From positions 186,001 through 250,000 of the forward strand of contig JAPDFW010000078.1 of the NCBI GenBank assembly GCA_028826165.1: 64,000 bases of DNA. The letters run 5' to 3'. This document shows, one piece after another, positions 12,476-24,368 of the stretch (positions are counted from its first letter, which is position 1; each line of letters begins with the position of its first letter). The notes under the pieces are model-generated. The model saw nothing but the letters and a program-made list of their open reading frames with translations, was not told the DNA's origin and did no database searches. The DNA comes from Anaeramoeba ignava. Its lineage: Eukaryota > Metamonada > Anaeramoebidae. A program made the translations under genes and the position numbers.

Positions 12476-12838
12476 ATTTTAAATATTCAATACAGAAAAA
12501 AATAAAAGTCAAATTAAATATAAATAAAAATAAAAATAGAAATTATTTAACGAATTAAAATAAATTTTTTTTTTTATTTAAATAATGTTTTTTTTTATTT
12601 AATTAAATAGGGAAAAATAATTTTTATTTTCTCCTTTTTTTTTTTTAGATTATTAATAATTATTTTATTTTAATAATAATTTTTTTTTTCTTTTTTATTT
12701 TTTTTTTATTTAAAGTTGGATTTTTTTTTCATTTTTTTTTTTCATTTTTCTTCTTTCTTTTTTTTTTCTTCAATACAAAAAAAAATTTATAAAAAAAAAA
12801 AATTTAAAGAAATAATAATAAATAAATAAATAAAAACA
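12476..12838. promoter_or_regulatory. Divergent intergenic region, importin alpha / proteasome beta-2
   Basis: 363 bp of poly-T and poly-A. TTTTTTTCATTTTTTTTTTTC near 12727-12750 and CATTTTTC near 12752 read toward the proteasome gene. Nothing comparable reads toward importin alpha. No other feature seen. Confidence 0.4.
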
Positions 12839-13687
12839 ATGGAAAATTACGAACAAAGTTTTAATTATGAAAACTGTTTACGAAACGAAGAACTAACAAA
12901 ACAAGGATATGAAAAGAAAAAGCAGCGCAAAACAGGAACAACGATAGCGGGGATAATCTTCAAAGACGGAGTAGTGCTTGGGGCGGATACACGGGCGACT
13001 GAGGGGTATATAGTTGCAGATGGTAATTGTGAGAAGATCCATCGAATTTCTGATTACATATATTGCTGTGGAGCTGGCACGTCTGCAGACACAGAGAACA
13101 CAACAGCACTCATCAGCTCTAAACTTGAATTGATGAGACTGACCACAGGAAGAGAACCCCGTGTCCAGAACGCCCTGACCCTCCTCAAGCAGTACTTGTA
13201 CCACTATCACGGTTACGTCTCAGCTGCGTTAGTTCTCGGTGGTGTTGACTTCAAAGGTCCTCATCTCCATATGATTCATCCACACGGCAGCACTTCGACT
13301 CTCCCGTTCCTTACTATGGGCTCAGGTTCTCTTGCTGCAATGGCTGTTTTCGAGGCTGAATATAAAACTGATTTGGATGAAGAATCCGCAAAAAATTTGG
13401 TTCATAAAGCTATTACTGCCGGAATTTTTAATGACTTGGGTTCCGGCGGAAATGTTGATTTGTGCGTTATGAAATTCCAAAATACTCAGTTCTTTAGAAA
13501 TTTTGATAAGCCTAATAAAAGGAAATTCTCGAGAATTAATGCTTATAGATTCCCTAAAGGAACTACTCAATTTCTTGAAGAAAAAGTCACTTTATTGAGA
13601 AAAAATCTTGTTATTGAAAATCTTGATAAAAATAACAACAATAATGATAATGATAATAATGATAATAATGATAATAATGATCTCTAA
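12839..13687 (+). CDS. PSMB7: Proteasome subunit beta type-7 (beta-2, trypsin-like)
   Basis: Single-exon gene of 282 aa. It encodes the catalytic beta-2 subunit of the 20S proteasome. The propeptide ends KTG, so Thr34 ([23 protein letters not shown]) would be the N-terminal nucleophile of the mature chain. [19 protein letters not shown], GAxLVLGGVD-type [21 protein letters not shown]-type [18 protein letters not shown] and [17 protein letters not shown] are all beta-2 signatures. The last 20 or so residues are replaced by an Asn/Asp tract (codons AAT and GAT only), unusual because the beta-2 tail normally wraps around the neighbouring beta subunit. The 5' two-thirds are much richer in GC than the surroundings, perhaps reflecting high expression. 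One of only two or three intronless genes here. Confidence 0.97.
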   Translation: MENYEQSFNYENCLRNEELTKQGYEKKKQRKTGTTIAGIIFKDGVVLGADTRATEGYIVADGNCEKIHRISDYIYCCGAGTSADTENTTALISSKLELMRLTTGREPRVQNALTLLKQYLYHYHGYVSAALVLGGVDFKGPHLHMIHPHGSTSTLPFLTMGSGSLAAMAVFEAEYKTDLDEESAKNLVHKAITAGIFNDLGSGGNVDLCVMKFQNTQFFRNFDKPNKRKFSRINAYRFPKGTTQFLEEKVTLLRKNLVIENLDKNNNNNDNDNNDNNDNNDL

Positions 13688-13932
13688 AGCTTTTAATTCA
13701 AATCAAAACCAAATCAATTCAAATTCAAATTCAAATTCAAATTCAAATTCATTTTTTTTCTTTTAAAAAAAAAAGATTGAATTTTCCAATTTTTTTTTTC
13801 AATTCAAAATACAATTCAAAAAAATAAAAAAATAAATCAAAAAAAAAAACTTTATTCTATTTGTTTTTTAAATCAAAAATACAATTTTGTATTTTCTTTT
13901 TCTTTTTTAATTTTGATTTTTTGATTTAAGTA
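13688..13932. other. Convergent 3' spacer with short TTCAAA array
   Basis: Between proteasome beta-2 and RRP45. It contains (TTCAAA)n at about 13716-13749, then T- and A-runs. No gene seen. Confidence 0.5.
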
Positions 13933-15496
13933 TTATTTTTTTTTATTATTTTTTTTCATTTTCCTTTTCTTTTTTCCTAAATTATTTTGAAGGGATTGAA
14001 AAGATTCAGGAGATTCAATTTCTTTAAAAATATCATCAATATCAACATTTATAAGTTTAGATTTTTTAATATTTTGATTTTTAATAATATTTTGATTTTT
14101 AATATTATTTTGATTTTTAATATTATTTTGATTTTTTGGAAGAGATTCTTCACTAAATGAGATTTTATTTGATTTTGTTTTTCTTTTTGTTCTGATTTTT
14201 GTAGGAATTTTTATAAAAGTATTTTGAATTTCTAATTGATTTTGATTTTCAATTTCTAATTGATTTTGATTTTCAATTTCTAATTGATTTTCATTTTCAA
14301 TTTCTAATTGATTTTCTAATTGATTTCCATTTGTAATTTCTAAATCTTCCTCTTTAACTTCAATTTTTAAATTTTGATTTAAATCATCATATTCTGAATT
14401 TTTATTTTCATTTTTATTTTCATCTGAATTTTCATCTGAATTTTTATCTGAATCTTCATCTTCATCTGAATTTTTATCATCATCTAAATTTTCAATTTCC
14501 ATTACATTTTCACTACTAAACTTATTATACTCAAAATTCTTGCCAATATGACTAATAAATTTTAAATTTTCACTAATTTTATCATCAACAATATTTGAAT
14601 CAACAATTTCTCTTTTGCAAACAGAAGAAACAATCAGCCTATTTTTATAAGCATTTCTACGCATAATTTCCAAATGAGAATTCAAACGACGACGAGCAAA
14701 AGAATAAATTTCACGTGCTTTTATTGAAGCCAACTTAACACAGTGAAGAATTTGGTCAATAGAAAGAGGAGAACCACCATTTTTTTGAACCGAACAAATT
14801 TCATCATGAGAATTAACAAGAACAGAAAGGGATCCCTGCATGGATCTTTCCTCAACAAGATTAGGATCGGCAATAAGAAAATCACCGTTATTGAAAAAAG
14901 CAAAAGTAATTGATATTGGCGTGTGATGAACACTGAGCGGAATGTATTCGCGCTCGGATTCGAGATGAATTATCTCAATTTGCTGGTCAGTAATAGTGAC
15001 TTCCTGGGCGCCTAAAGTGAAGCAATCCAAGCATGGCGGCTATACTTGCGCAATCCGCCATGTTTCCATCATAGTCGATAATTGATACATTGCACATAAT
15101 TGACCACACCTTTTTTCCTGCTAAAATGCACAGTGATTCGGTGTCAACTGCCCGGCTTTGCTTGATCCCATGCTCAATCATACGTGATATTTCCACTAAT
15201 TCTTCTTCTTCTTTTGTCTGCGATCCAAGAAACTGAGAAACTGTTTTCGAAAATCCAACCGTTATTCGTATGTTTCCTTCCGTTGGTCGATCTTTATATG
15301 GTTCTACTATTTTTCCTGTTACGCTGCACATCGCTTTTGTTGTTCCTAATGATACTTGTACTTGTCCATATTGTTTCCCAAAATTTATCTCGATTGGTCG
15401 CATTTCTTGTGGTGTTCGTCCGTCGATTCGATATCCTTCTTTGATGCAATTTTCTACAAATTTATCTTCACAATTCGTTGTTTTTTTTGTTAGCAT
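13933..15496 (-). CDS. EXOSC9: Exosome complex RRP45 / EXOSC9, frame broken by one extra base
   Basis: RNase PH-fold ring subunit of the RNA exosome. The first frame (15496 to about 15005) gives NCEDKFVENCIKEGYRIDGR, FGKQYGQVQVSLG, the DTESLCILAGKKVW signature, DGNMADCASIAAM and LLHFRRP. The second frame resumes with EVTITDQQIEII, PLSVHHTPISITFAFF, DPNLVEERSMQGSLSV and EICSVQKNGG. The two join exactly if one G of the CCAGGAAG stretch (plus-strand CC at 15003-15004) is surplus. As read, the first frame stops at 14987. The C-terminal extension is very acidic, contains an imperfect QLEIENQN octapeptide repeat and a KNQNNI repeat, and ends in a Lys tract. No intron seen. Assembly error is more likely than a pseudogene because both halves are well conserved. 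Confidence 0.88.
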
Positions 15497-15700
15497 TTTA
15501 TTTTAAATTTTTATGCAGAATGAAAAAATGAAAAATGAAAAAATGAAAAATGAAAAAATGAAAAATGAAAAAATGAAAAATGAAAAAATGAAAAAATGAA
15601 AAATTTAATTTGATTTAAATTTGAATTAAATTTGAATTTAAATTTAATTTAATTTAGAAAATAATTTTTTCATTTTTTTCTTTTTCATTTTTTTTAATAA
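15497..15700. promoter_or_regulatory. Divergent promoter between RRP45 and MON2
   Basis: 204 bp. Toward RRP45 the minus strand shows five to six tandem TTTTTCATTTTTTCAT units (15519-15600). Toward MON2 the plus strand shows TTTTTTCATTTTTTTC and TTTTTCATTTTTTT (15666-15696), ending a few bases from the ATG. Confidence 0.5.
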
Positions 15701-18700
15701 ATGAATCTATTTAAAGAATTAAGTTCTGATTTAGAACAAATTGTTTCAGAAACTAAAAAGAAAAAAAGAGAAATTAAACTCGCTCAAGAAATTGCAAAAT
15801 CTTGTTTAATTCAAGTTACAATTATAACTGATAAAAAATCAAGTAATTATAAAATGAATTATTTTATTGTTTAATTTCAAGTTTTTTTTAATTTAAATCG
15901 TTATTTTCTTTTGTGTATTTTTTTTTCATTTATTTTCTAATTAATTCTTTATTCAGATTCTGTTTTTTCTACTCGAGATGAAGAAAATATTTTATCTCCC
16001 TTTAAAATAGGTTGTCAAACAAAACAAATTAAAGTTGTTTTAATTTCTATAAATGCATTTACAAAGTTAATTAAAAGCAATACTTTATCTCAAGTAAAAT
16101 AATCTTTAACTGAATAATTTCAATATTAATTTTAATTTTAATTTCAATTTTAATTTTAATTTTAATTTTAATTTTAATATTAATTTCAATATTAATTTCA
16201 ATATTAATTTTAATTTCAATTTTAATTTTAATTTTAATTTTAATTTTAATTTTAATTTTAATTTCAATATTAATTTTAATTTCAATTTTAATTTTAATTT
16301 TAATTTCAATTTTAATTTCAATTTTAATTTCAATTTTAATTTTAATATTAATTTTAATTTCAATTTTAATTTTATAAATGAATTTTAATTTTAATTTCAA
16401 TTTCAATTTCAAAATGAATTTTAATTTTAATTTCAATATTAATAAAGTCTGGATTAAGAATAATTCTGCAAAGTATCAAAGAAGTTTACAACTTAAAAGA
16501 TGAAAACCTAAAAATTAAAATACTTCAAGTTTTATTAACTTTACTTTCAACTTCTTCAAAAGTTACTGGAGATATTCTTGCTGATATTCTTTCAATTACT
16601 TTGAACTTAAATTTAACTAAAAACCCAGTTATTCATCAAACATCAACTGCGTCAATTAGACAAATTTGTTCAATTGTTTTCGATAGAATTAAAGAACATG
16701 ATAAAGAAGAAGAAAATAATCAAAAGGAAAAACAAACAGAAATTGATTTATTATCACCTATAGATCATTTACCTAATTTTGATTTAGAAAAATTAAAGGA
16801 ATTTGATAGAGATTCATATTTTTTATTTCAAGTAATTTAGATTAAATCAATTTATATTCAAAATTTTTGTTATTAAAATTATTTCAAAATCAAAAATTAA
16901 AAAATTAAAAAATTAAAAAATCAAAAAAAAAAAGGATCTTTGTTTATTAACATTAGGAGAAAAACCAATGTGGATTCAAGCAAATAAATTAAATTCACTT
17001 TTAGGATTAGAATTGATTGAAAATTCAATTTTAACAAATGCAGAAACTATCAAAAATGTTTGGAATTTCAATATTTATATTTATATTTATATTTATATTT
17101 ATATTTATATTTATATTTAAAATATTTATATTTATATTTATATTTAAAATATTTATATTTAAAATATTTATATTTATATTTAAAATATTTAAAAAATTTA
17201 AAACAGAAACCATGGCTAATCAAGTTAATCAAAGAAAAACTCTTCCAATTAATCGTCAGCTATTTCCCATTAGATAACAAAGATTCAATGGTTGTTAGAA
17301 GAATTTTCAGAATTATACTAGTTTTAATGGAAAAATATTATCAATATTTAAAACTTGAAATGGAAACATTTATAATTAATATCCTAAAACAAATAGAACT
17401 TCAAGAACCAACAATACAAACACAAATCGGAGTAGAATCATGCAAATTCATAATTCTGCACACAGACTTGTTAAATTACATCCATAAAAATCACGAAACA
17501 AAAGAAAGAAAACACGTTCATTTATATTCATCAATTATAATTGGGATTGAAAAATTTATTCAAAAGCATTTCTTCCAAATCCCAGAATCACAAATAAGAC
17601 AAATAAATCTCAAACCATTAGAATCTAAACTCCCAACTTTATATAATTTAAATCCAAACACAGAAACAGACACATTCAACCCTATTTACAGTGTAACCAA
17701 AGCAGGAGAAGCGATGCTCGCATGTGTTACATTTCTCGGCAAGCTTTCAACAAGCGTAAAGGGAAATCCCCAACGCAAAGAAAGGCTCCGCGAAATGATA
17801 AACACATCATGGTGCAGCATAATAGCAACCCTTCCCTTGTTTTTGGATCACACTCAAGACGAGCAACAAATACAAACAATATTCAGTTCATATCAAATGT
17901 TCATTCGTGTTTGCACTTCGCTTTCCATTCTCACTCCTCGTGATGCCTTTTTAAACTCACTCATCCAGAATTGCACACCTCAAAGAATGCTCAGTTGGAT
18001 CCGTGTTTCTGATTCCAATTCTCAATTACAAAATATTAGTAATCGTCGAGATGATTCGAGTGATGATCAAAAAAAACCATTTTCATCAACTCAAAATCAA
18101 ATTGCACAACCGCAATCACAACAGCAATTGCGAAATCAAGACATGTTTTTTAGTCACAATACTCCCTTATCTCCAAAGAATATACTCGCAACAAAAACTC
18201 TCTTGAATATTGCTCAAGGATTGGGCAAAAATCTTGGCAAATCTTGGATGAGTGTTCTCAAATGCATTGAACAGCTCAATGATTTACTCTTCGCATGGGA
18301 AAATCAAGAGGACTACAACAGCCCTATGCGTTCGGATGCCTATATTCACGATGCTGCTCCACAGCTTGAATTGGGTGGGGAATCTGGTTTGGCTAAAAAT
18401 AATGCATTCCAAAGCAATATTCTTGAGAAATCTTCTCTTGATTCAACAGAAAAAAACTCTGAGATTAATCCCCAATTTGCAGAGCTCCAGATTCTTCGTA
18501 TTTCTTTGCGAAATTTCTTCCGGAGCACTGAATATCAACATGCTTCTTCTGTTGAAAATGTTGTACAAAGTCTGATTCAGTTGAATCAATCAAGTCTTAT
18601 TCTTTTTTCTTCAAGGGAAAATCATACCCGTCTTATATTCCAACGTGTTGTTTTTGAGCTTCAAACTCTACTTCAAATTACTCTTAATAATATTTCTCGT

Positions 18701-21700
18701 TTGCCTTTGATTTGGGATTTGATTATTAATCATTTACTTAATGTTTTTCATCATAAAGACGATGTTTTGAAGGATTATGTTTTGAAGAGTTTATTCCAAC
18801 TTGTGAATTTTCTTATTAAAAAAAAGGATTCATTAGATGAACATTTAAAAGATTCAAAAGAAAAATCAAAAGAAAAATCAAAAGATTCAAAAGATAAATC
18901 AAAAGATAAATCAAAAGATAATTCAAAAGAAAAATCAAAAGAAAAATCAAAAGATAATTCAAAAGATAATTCAAAAGATAAATCAAAAGATTCAAAAGAA
19001 AATGTTTCAAAAATCACTCAAAAACAAATTATTGCAGTTATTTCACAAATTCTCTCACAAACATCCCCTCAAACAGAGAGAAGAATATTTATTTATTTAG
19101 ACCAACTTCTTCAATCTCTTGGTCATCAACTTGTTGATGGTTGGGAAGTTATTATTGATGAGTTCTTTAGGATTTCTAATCAAATTTATCAAGAAGAAAC
19201 CGAAAATCAAAATGAGAATTTGAATCAAAATCAAAATCAAAATCAAATAGAAATTGAAAATGAAAATGAAAATGAAAATGAAAATTTAGGCAAAAATCCA
19301 GTCATTTCAGATCATAATATCCCTATTTATTTTGATTGCATCCAAACAATTTTCCAAGATTATCTTGCTGTTATTCCAATTTATTATTTTCCTTCACTTG
19401 CTCGAATTTTGTATTCTTTTGCAAAACAAAAAACAGATGTTAATATCTCATTCCGTTCTGTTGAATTTATGTGGACACTTGCTGATTACATATCTAAAGT
19501 TGATTCCAAAATACTTCTTTCACCAGAAACACAACAAAAATTACATAACAAAAAAAAGCAAATCAAATACATCCGAAATTTAACAAAAAACAAAATCAAC
19601 GAATTAAATACACAGAACAATATCTGGCTTTTCATCTTCGCAATTCTTCAGTCATTAACAACAGATCCACGACCAGAAGTTCGAGACTCATCACTTCAAA
19701 CTTTTTTCCTTGCACTTTCTTCTCATGGTTCACATCTTGATTCAAGTGGTTGGGAAACTGCAACTTGGCAAATTCTTTTTCCAATGCTTGCATCCATTAA
19801 AACTGAAAACACAATTGCTAAAACTCAAAATAAACAAATTGAACAAGAACTTGGTCGCAATAATGTTACTGGTGAGCGTGTTATTCTTCTTGTTCATCAC
19901 AGTAGAAATACTATCCAGAAACAATGGTCTGGTACTCTTGCTGTTGCTCTTCGTGGAACCATTCATTGCTTCATCGATTTTGTTGATGTTCTTTCTAAAA
20001 TTCCTTCTTTTCAAAAAGCTTGGAAAGAATTGATTGATTTTGTTGAAGCTGCTGCTTTGGATTCAAATCAAGATGTTTGTTTAACTGGAATTACTTGTTT
20101 TGGGGATATTTTTCTTGGAATTAAGACACTTTTTCAAAAATACTCTAAACAAAATTTAGATTCACAAAATTTAGATTCACAAAACTTAGATTCACAAAAC
20201 TTAGATTCACAAAATTTAGATTCACAAAATTTAGATTCACAAAAATTTAGATTCACAAAAATTAGATTCACAAAATTTAGCTTCACAAAAATTTAGATTC
20301 ACAAAATTTAGATTCAAAAAATTTAGATTCACAAAATTTAGATTCAAAAAATTTAGATTCAAAAAATTTAGATTCAAAAAATTTAGATTCACAAAATTTA
20401 GATTCAAAAAATTTAGATGAAAAAAATTTAGATTCAAAAAATTTAGATGAAAATTCTCAGATTTATAAAACTATGATTAACTACTTCCTTAAAGCTTTCG
20501 AATCTTCGCAACAAACAATCTTTTCTCATGAACTTTCATTCATGAAAATTATCCTTGAAACTTTTGTTTCTATCGTCAAAAATGCATTCACAAAACTTCC
20601 TTCCCTTATTATATCTCCATACGAATTTGATAGTTTTTTACGCTCTTTTTGTAGAATCGCTATTCGGGAACAGCACTATTATCAAAAACATGAAAAACCC
20701 CAAAATATGGAATTCAAAGACATGTTTTTCCCTGTTATAGACGATATCTTCCTTCTCATTCCTTCACTCACTTCAAGTACTTCATACAAGAACACATATC
20801 TTCTTTGGACACACACTTTTAATCTCATCACCGCAATTGTCTTCCCAGACATTCAATCTCTTTATTCTTCTTCCCAAAAAGACACAAATAAAACCTCACA
20901 ATTGAATCAATCTCCTGTTACTTTTGATACTCAATTTTTTGATCCTTCAAATAATTCTTCTCTTGCTCATGCGCCGACAAAACTATCCCAATTCGAATTC
21001 AAACTTTTTGAAAATGAAGATATTTTCTCTCTGGAAAATATTGATCCTTCCCCTAATCCTTGTTTCAATATTTCCCTTCTTTCTCAAGCAATCCGCACAA
21101 TCCAAAAACTCTTTCTTAATTCCTGTCCTCATCAAATTTCCGTTAAAATTTTCCCGAAAATGAGCTATATTCTCACATCTCTCATGCTTCTCAACAAGAA
21201 CTACAGTGGTTTTTCAGATGTATCCAATTCAGCTACTCTTGCATTTGTTGCTATTGTTAAGCATATCTTTGAAAACCAACAAAAAAACTTAGAGCAACAA
21301 CAAGAAGACTTTGTTTTTCTCAGAAAAAAAGTTGCTTCCACTCTTGAGAATTGTCTTTTTTCCACTTCAAAATTAACAAAAATCTCTCAAATGGAACAAC
21401 AAATTGACCAGCAAAATATCGAACTTTTTTCTTTGTTTGATTTTTTACTCCCAAATTTCCTTGATAGCGATCCTACTGTGCAAAGCAATTTGCTCAACCT
21501 CCTTTCTCGAGGTGTTTCTATTCTGATTTCCGACACATTCACACCTCAAAATGTGCCTTCTACACAGCGCAATCTCGCAAAACATTGTTTGCAGCTTATT
21601 GTTCATTGGATACAAGAATTATCCAAAGCAAAGAACAAAAACGAAAAGCAGACTAACGCAGAAACGTTTTTGATATTAACTTTCCTTGAAATATCTGCTC

Positions 21701-22038
21701 TTCTTTTGACAAAATTCTCAGAAACGGAAAAAAATAATCCTAACATAAAAATCACTATTGATCATCCCGTTTCCATTCTTGAATATCTCAGAGATCTTTC
21801 TCTGGATCCATTTTCTCTCAAAATAATCAGGGATAAATCAAAACAACTTGGTCAAGAATTCCCTTCTTTTTCTTCTCTTCTCCTTTCAAACAAGATTAAG
21901 TTAGATTTTAAATATGAAGGAGAAGCTTTCCATTTGTATTCTTTATTCCCTGTTTTTTGTGAGTGTTTAAACACAAAATTTATTCGAATTAGAGAATTAC
22001 TCCAACAAATTTTCTTCAGAATTTCTAAGAAACTCTGA
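15701..22038 (+). CDS. MON2: MON2 (Sec7/BIG-related Golgi traffic regulator)
   Basis: Large HEAT-repeat scaffold of the trans-Golgi and endosome that works with Dop1 and P4-ATPases of the Neo1 class. Exons: 15701-15842, 15957-16093, 16448-16831, 16935-17057 and 17207-22038, giving about 1870 aa. Diagnostic matches: ILSPFKIGCQTKQIKVVLI (N-terminal DCB-like part), DLCLLTLGEKPMW and GLELIENSI, LTPRDAFLNSL, the DPRPEVRDSSLQTFF stretch with SHGSHLDSSGWETATWQI, and LLVHHSRNTIQKQW. A charged SKEKSKDSK-type repeat lies at 18845-19010. At 20150-20460 a 15-nt coding minisatellite (NLDSQ units) carries two 16-nt units, so the frame after it (from about 20300) is offset by two bases. The downstream half is intact to the stop. 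Confidence 0.9.
16094..16447. repeat. Intron 2 of MON2: AATTTT hexamer array
   Basis: A 354-nt intron of (AATTTT)n with TTTCAA and AATATT variants. It is the same word as COPB2 intron 2 but in the opposite orientation relative to transcription. Confidence 0.8.
17058..17206. repeat. Intron 4 of MON2: ATTTAT hexamer array
   Basis: A 149-nt intron of (ATTTAT)n and TTTAAAATA, donor AAT|GTTTGG, acceptor AACAG. Removing it joins TIKN to KPWLIKLI in frame. Confidence 0.7.
20150..20455 (+). repeat. Coding 15-bp minisatellite in MON2
   Basis: About 20 copies of CAAAATTTAGATTCA, encoding NLDSQ/NLDSK pentapeptides between two HEAT regions. Two units near 20237-20300 are 16 nt long (one extra A each), which breaks the frame. 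Later copies use AAA in place of CAA (NLDSK, NLDEK). Confidence 0.85.
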
Positions 22039-22618
22039 TTATTTACTTTTTTACTTTTAAATTAATCAAAACAAATTAAACAAAATAAATTAAACAAATT
22101 AAACAAAATAAACTAAATTAAATTAAACAAATTAAATTAAATTAAACAAATTAAATTAAATTAAACAAATTAAATTAAACAAATTAAATTAGAAAATTAT
22201 TAAATTAAGAAGAGATCAAATGTTCTTTATTTTGTTTTTTTTCTTTTTGAAGAATTTTCTGTTGATCGATCAAAATGGAAGAAAAAAAACTTTTTTTGGA
22301 ATAAATAAATTTGATCTTTTTCTTAATTTTAATTTTAATTTTAATTTTAATTTTAATTTTAATTTTGATTTTAATTTTAATTTTAATTTTGATTTTGATT
22401 TAATTAAAGAAAAAAAAGTGATTTCTAAAATATTTGAAATAAAAAATGATTTGAAAAAAAATAATTAAAAAAGACATTAACAATTAAATTAAATTAAAAA
22501 AAACAAAAAAAAATTTTTTTTCATTTTTTTCATTTTCATTTTTTTCATTTCAAATAAAAAAAAAATCAAATTTAAAATTAAAAAACACGAATTTTCTTCT
22601 TATTAAAAAAAATTTGAT
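22039..22618. promoter_or_regulatory. Intergenic region upstream of the p24 gene
   Basis: 580 bp. Contains (AAATTAAATTAAAC)n at about 22065-22190, a short (AATTTT)n block at 22325-22400, and, next to the gene, [32 protein letters not shown] tracts (22517-22552) on the coding strand. The 82-codon ORF at 22220 is low complexity and not convincing. Confidence 0.45.
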
Positions 22619-23997
22619 ATGAAAATTATTTTAATAATCCTTCTTATTTTATCTACACAAGCCATTTTTTTTGATATAAAAAGTTCAGAAGAGCAATGCA
22701 TAATTGAACAAGCAGATTCAATAATTTTAGTTTCAGGAACATATAAATTAAAAGATCCAATGCAATTAAATACAGATTTTATTGTTTGTTATTGAAAAAA
22801 CCAAAAAAAAAAATTTAACAAAAAAAAATTTAACAAAAGAATAAATTATCTATTTGGATAAAATTATGTGGTTGCTCTAATTAAACTTACAATTAAACTT
22901 AAAATTAAACTTAAAATTAAAATCAAACTCTAGGTTTATGATCCACATCAAAGAATTATATTAAGAAAACAACGTATCAAAGAAGGAACATTTGCATTTA
23001 CAGCAGAATTACCAGGAGAATATAAAATGTGTTTTAACACACTTACTCCTCAAAGATATCATTCACAATGTAATTTATATTTATATTTATATTTATATTT
23101 CTAATTATATTTATATTTATATTTATATTTATATTTATATTTATATTTATATTTATATTTATATTTATAATTATATTTGTATTTATAATTGTATTTATAT
23201 TTATATTTATATTTATATTTATATTTATATTTATATTTATATTTATATTTATATTTATATTTATATTTATATTTATATTTATATTTATATTTATATTTAT
23301 AATTATATTTATATTTATATTTATATTTATATTTATATTTATATTTATATTTATATTTATATTTATATTGATATTTATATTTATATTGATATTTATATTT
23401 ATTTATATATTTATATTAATATTTATATTTCTATTTCTATTTCTATTTTTATATTTATATTTATATTTATATTTATATTTATATTTATATTTATATTTAT
23501 ATTTGTATTTATATTTATATTTATATTTATATTTATATTTATATTTATATTTGTATTTGTATTTATTTAAATATTTATTAGCAATAGTAACAGATAGAGT
23601 TGAATTAAATTATAAATTTGGTCTTGCTGCTGTTGATTATGAAGAAATTGCAAAAAGAGAACACCTTGGTCCTTTAGAAAAAGAATTAAGAAAAGTAGAA
23701 GATAGTGTTGAAGACATGTATCAAAACATGATCTATTTAAGAGGAAGAGAAGAATCAATGAGAGACACAAATGGTATTATTTATATTTATTTTGATATTT
23801 ATTTTTATATTGATATTTAAATTTATATTTATTTTTATATTTATATTTATTTTTATATTGATATTTTAAAAAAAAAAGAATCTACAAATGCGCGTGTTAT
23901 GTGGTTTAATATCTTATCTATGTTGATTTTGATTGGTCTTGGTGTTGCTCAAGTTATTTACTTAAAAAATTACTTCGAAAAAAAGAAAATGATTTAA
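22619..23997 (+). CDS. p24 / TMED cargo receptor (emp24/gp25L family)
   Basis: Type I membrane protein cycling between ER and Golgi in COPI and COPII vesicles. Four exons: 22619-22783, 22934-23069, 23582-23773, 23879-23997, giving 203 aa. The signal peptide ([18 protein letters not shown]) is followed by the GOLD domain ([37 protein letters not shown]), then the family's coiled region [20 protein letters not shown] with [12 protein letters not shown], then [15 protein letters not shown] and one transmembrane helix. The short cytosolic tail, NYFEKKKMI, carries an FE/KKK motif typical of COPI binding. The second intron is a 512-nt ATTTAT array. Confidence 0.93.
23070..23581. repeat. Intron 2 of p24: TATTTA hexamer array
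   Basis: 512 nt of nearly perfect (TATATT)n with sparse TAATTA, TTTGTA and TTTCTA changes. It resembles the hexamer arrays in the RRM gene, AP-4 sigma and carbamate kinase introns. Confidence 0.85.
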
Positions 23998-24368
23998 TTC
24001 TTTCAAAATTTTAAAACAAAATATATTTTCTTACTTTACTTTACTTTTTCATTCTTTACTTTACTTTACTTTACTTTACTTTACATTCAAAAAATTTTTC
24101 CATTTTTCAAAAAAACAAAAGATTTTCTTTTCCAAATTTCCTTTTTTCTTTTTCAAATAAACAATTTACTCAAAAAAAAAAATATAAGAAAAAGATTAAA
24201 TTTAGAATTAAATTTTGAATTCTTAAAGAAGAGTTTAATGCAAATTAGTTTTCTTTCCAAATGAAAAAAGAAATTAAAAAAGAAATTAAAAAAGGAAAAG
24301 AAAAAGAAATTAAAAAAGGAAAAGAAATTTTAAAAAAGAATTTTGATTGATTTTAAAATGAATTCTTT
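23998..24368. other. Convergent spacer with TTTAC pentamers
   Basis: 371 bp between p24 and the Dispatched-like gene. (TTTAC)n runs lie at 24031-24046 and 24056-24083, then A-rich GAAATTAAAAAAG repeats at 24265-24335. No gene seen. Confidence 0.5.

Noticed and set aside
20237..20460. An intron in MON2 that would restore the frame
   Set aside because: The repeat contains AG but no GT, so no GT..AG intron can remove the shift. Indel within the minisatellite is simpler.
22220..22468. 82-codon ORF upstream of p24 as a small gene
   Set aside because: Half is a Phe-Asn repeat from (AATTTT)n, the rest is poly-T derived; no conserved feature or splice partner found.
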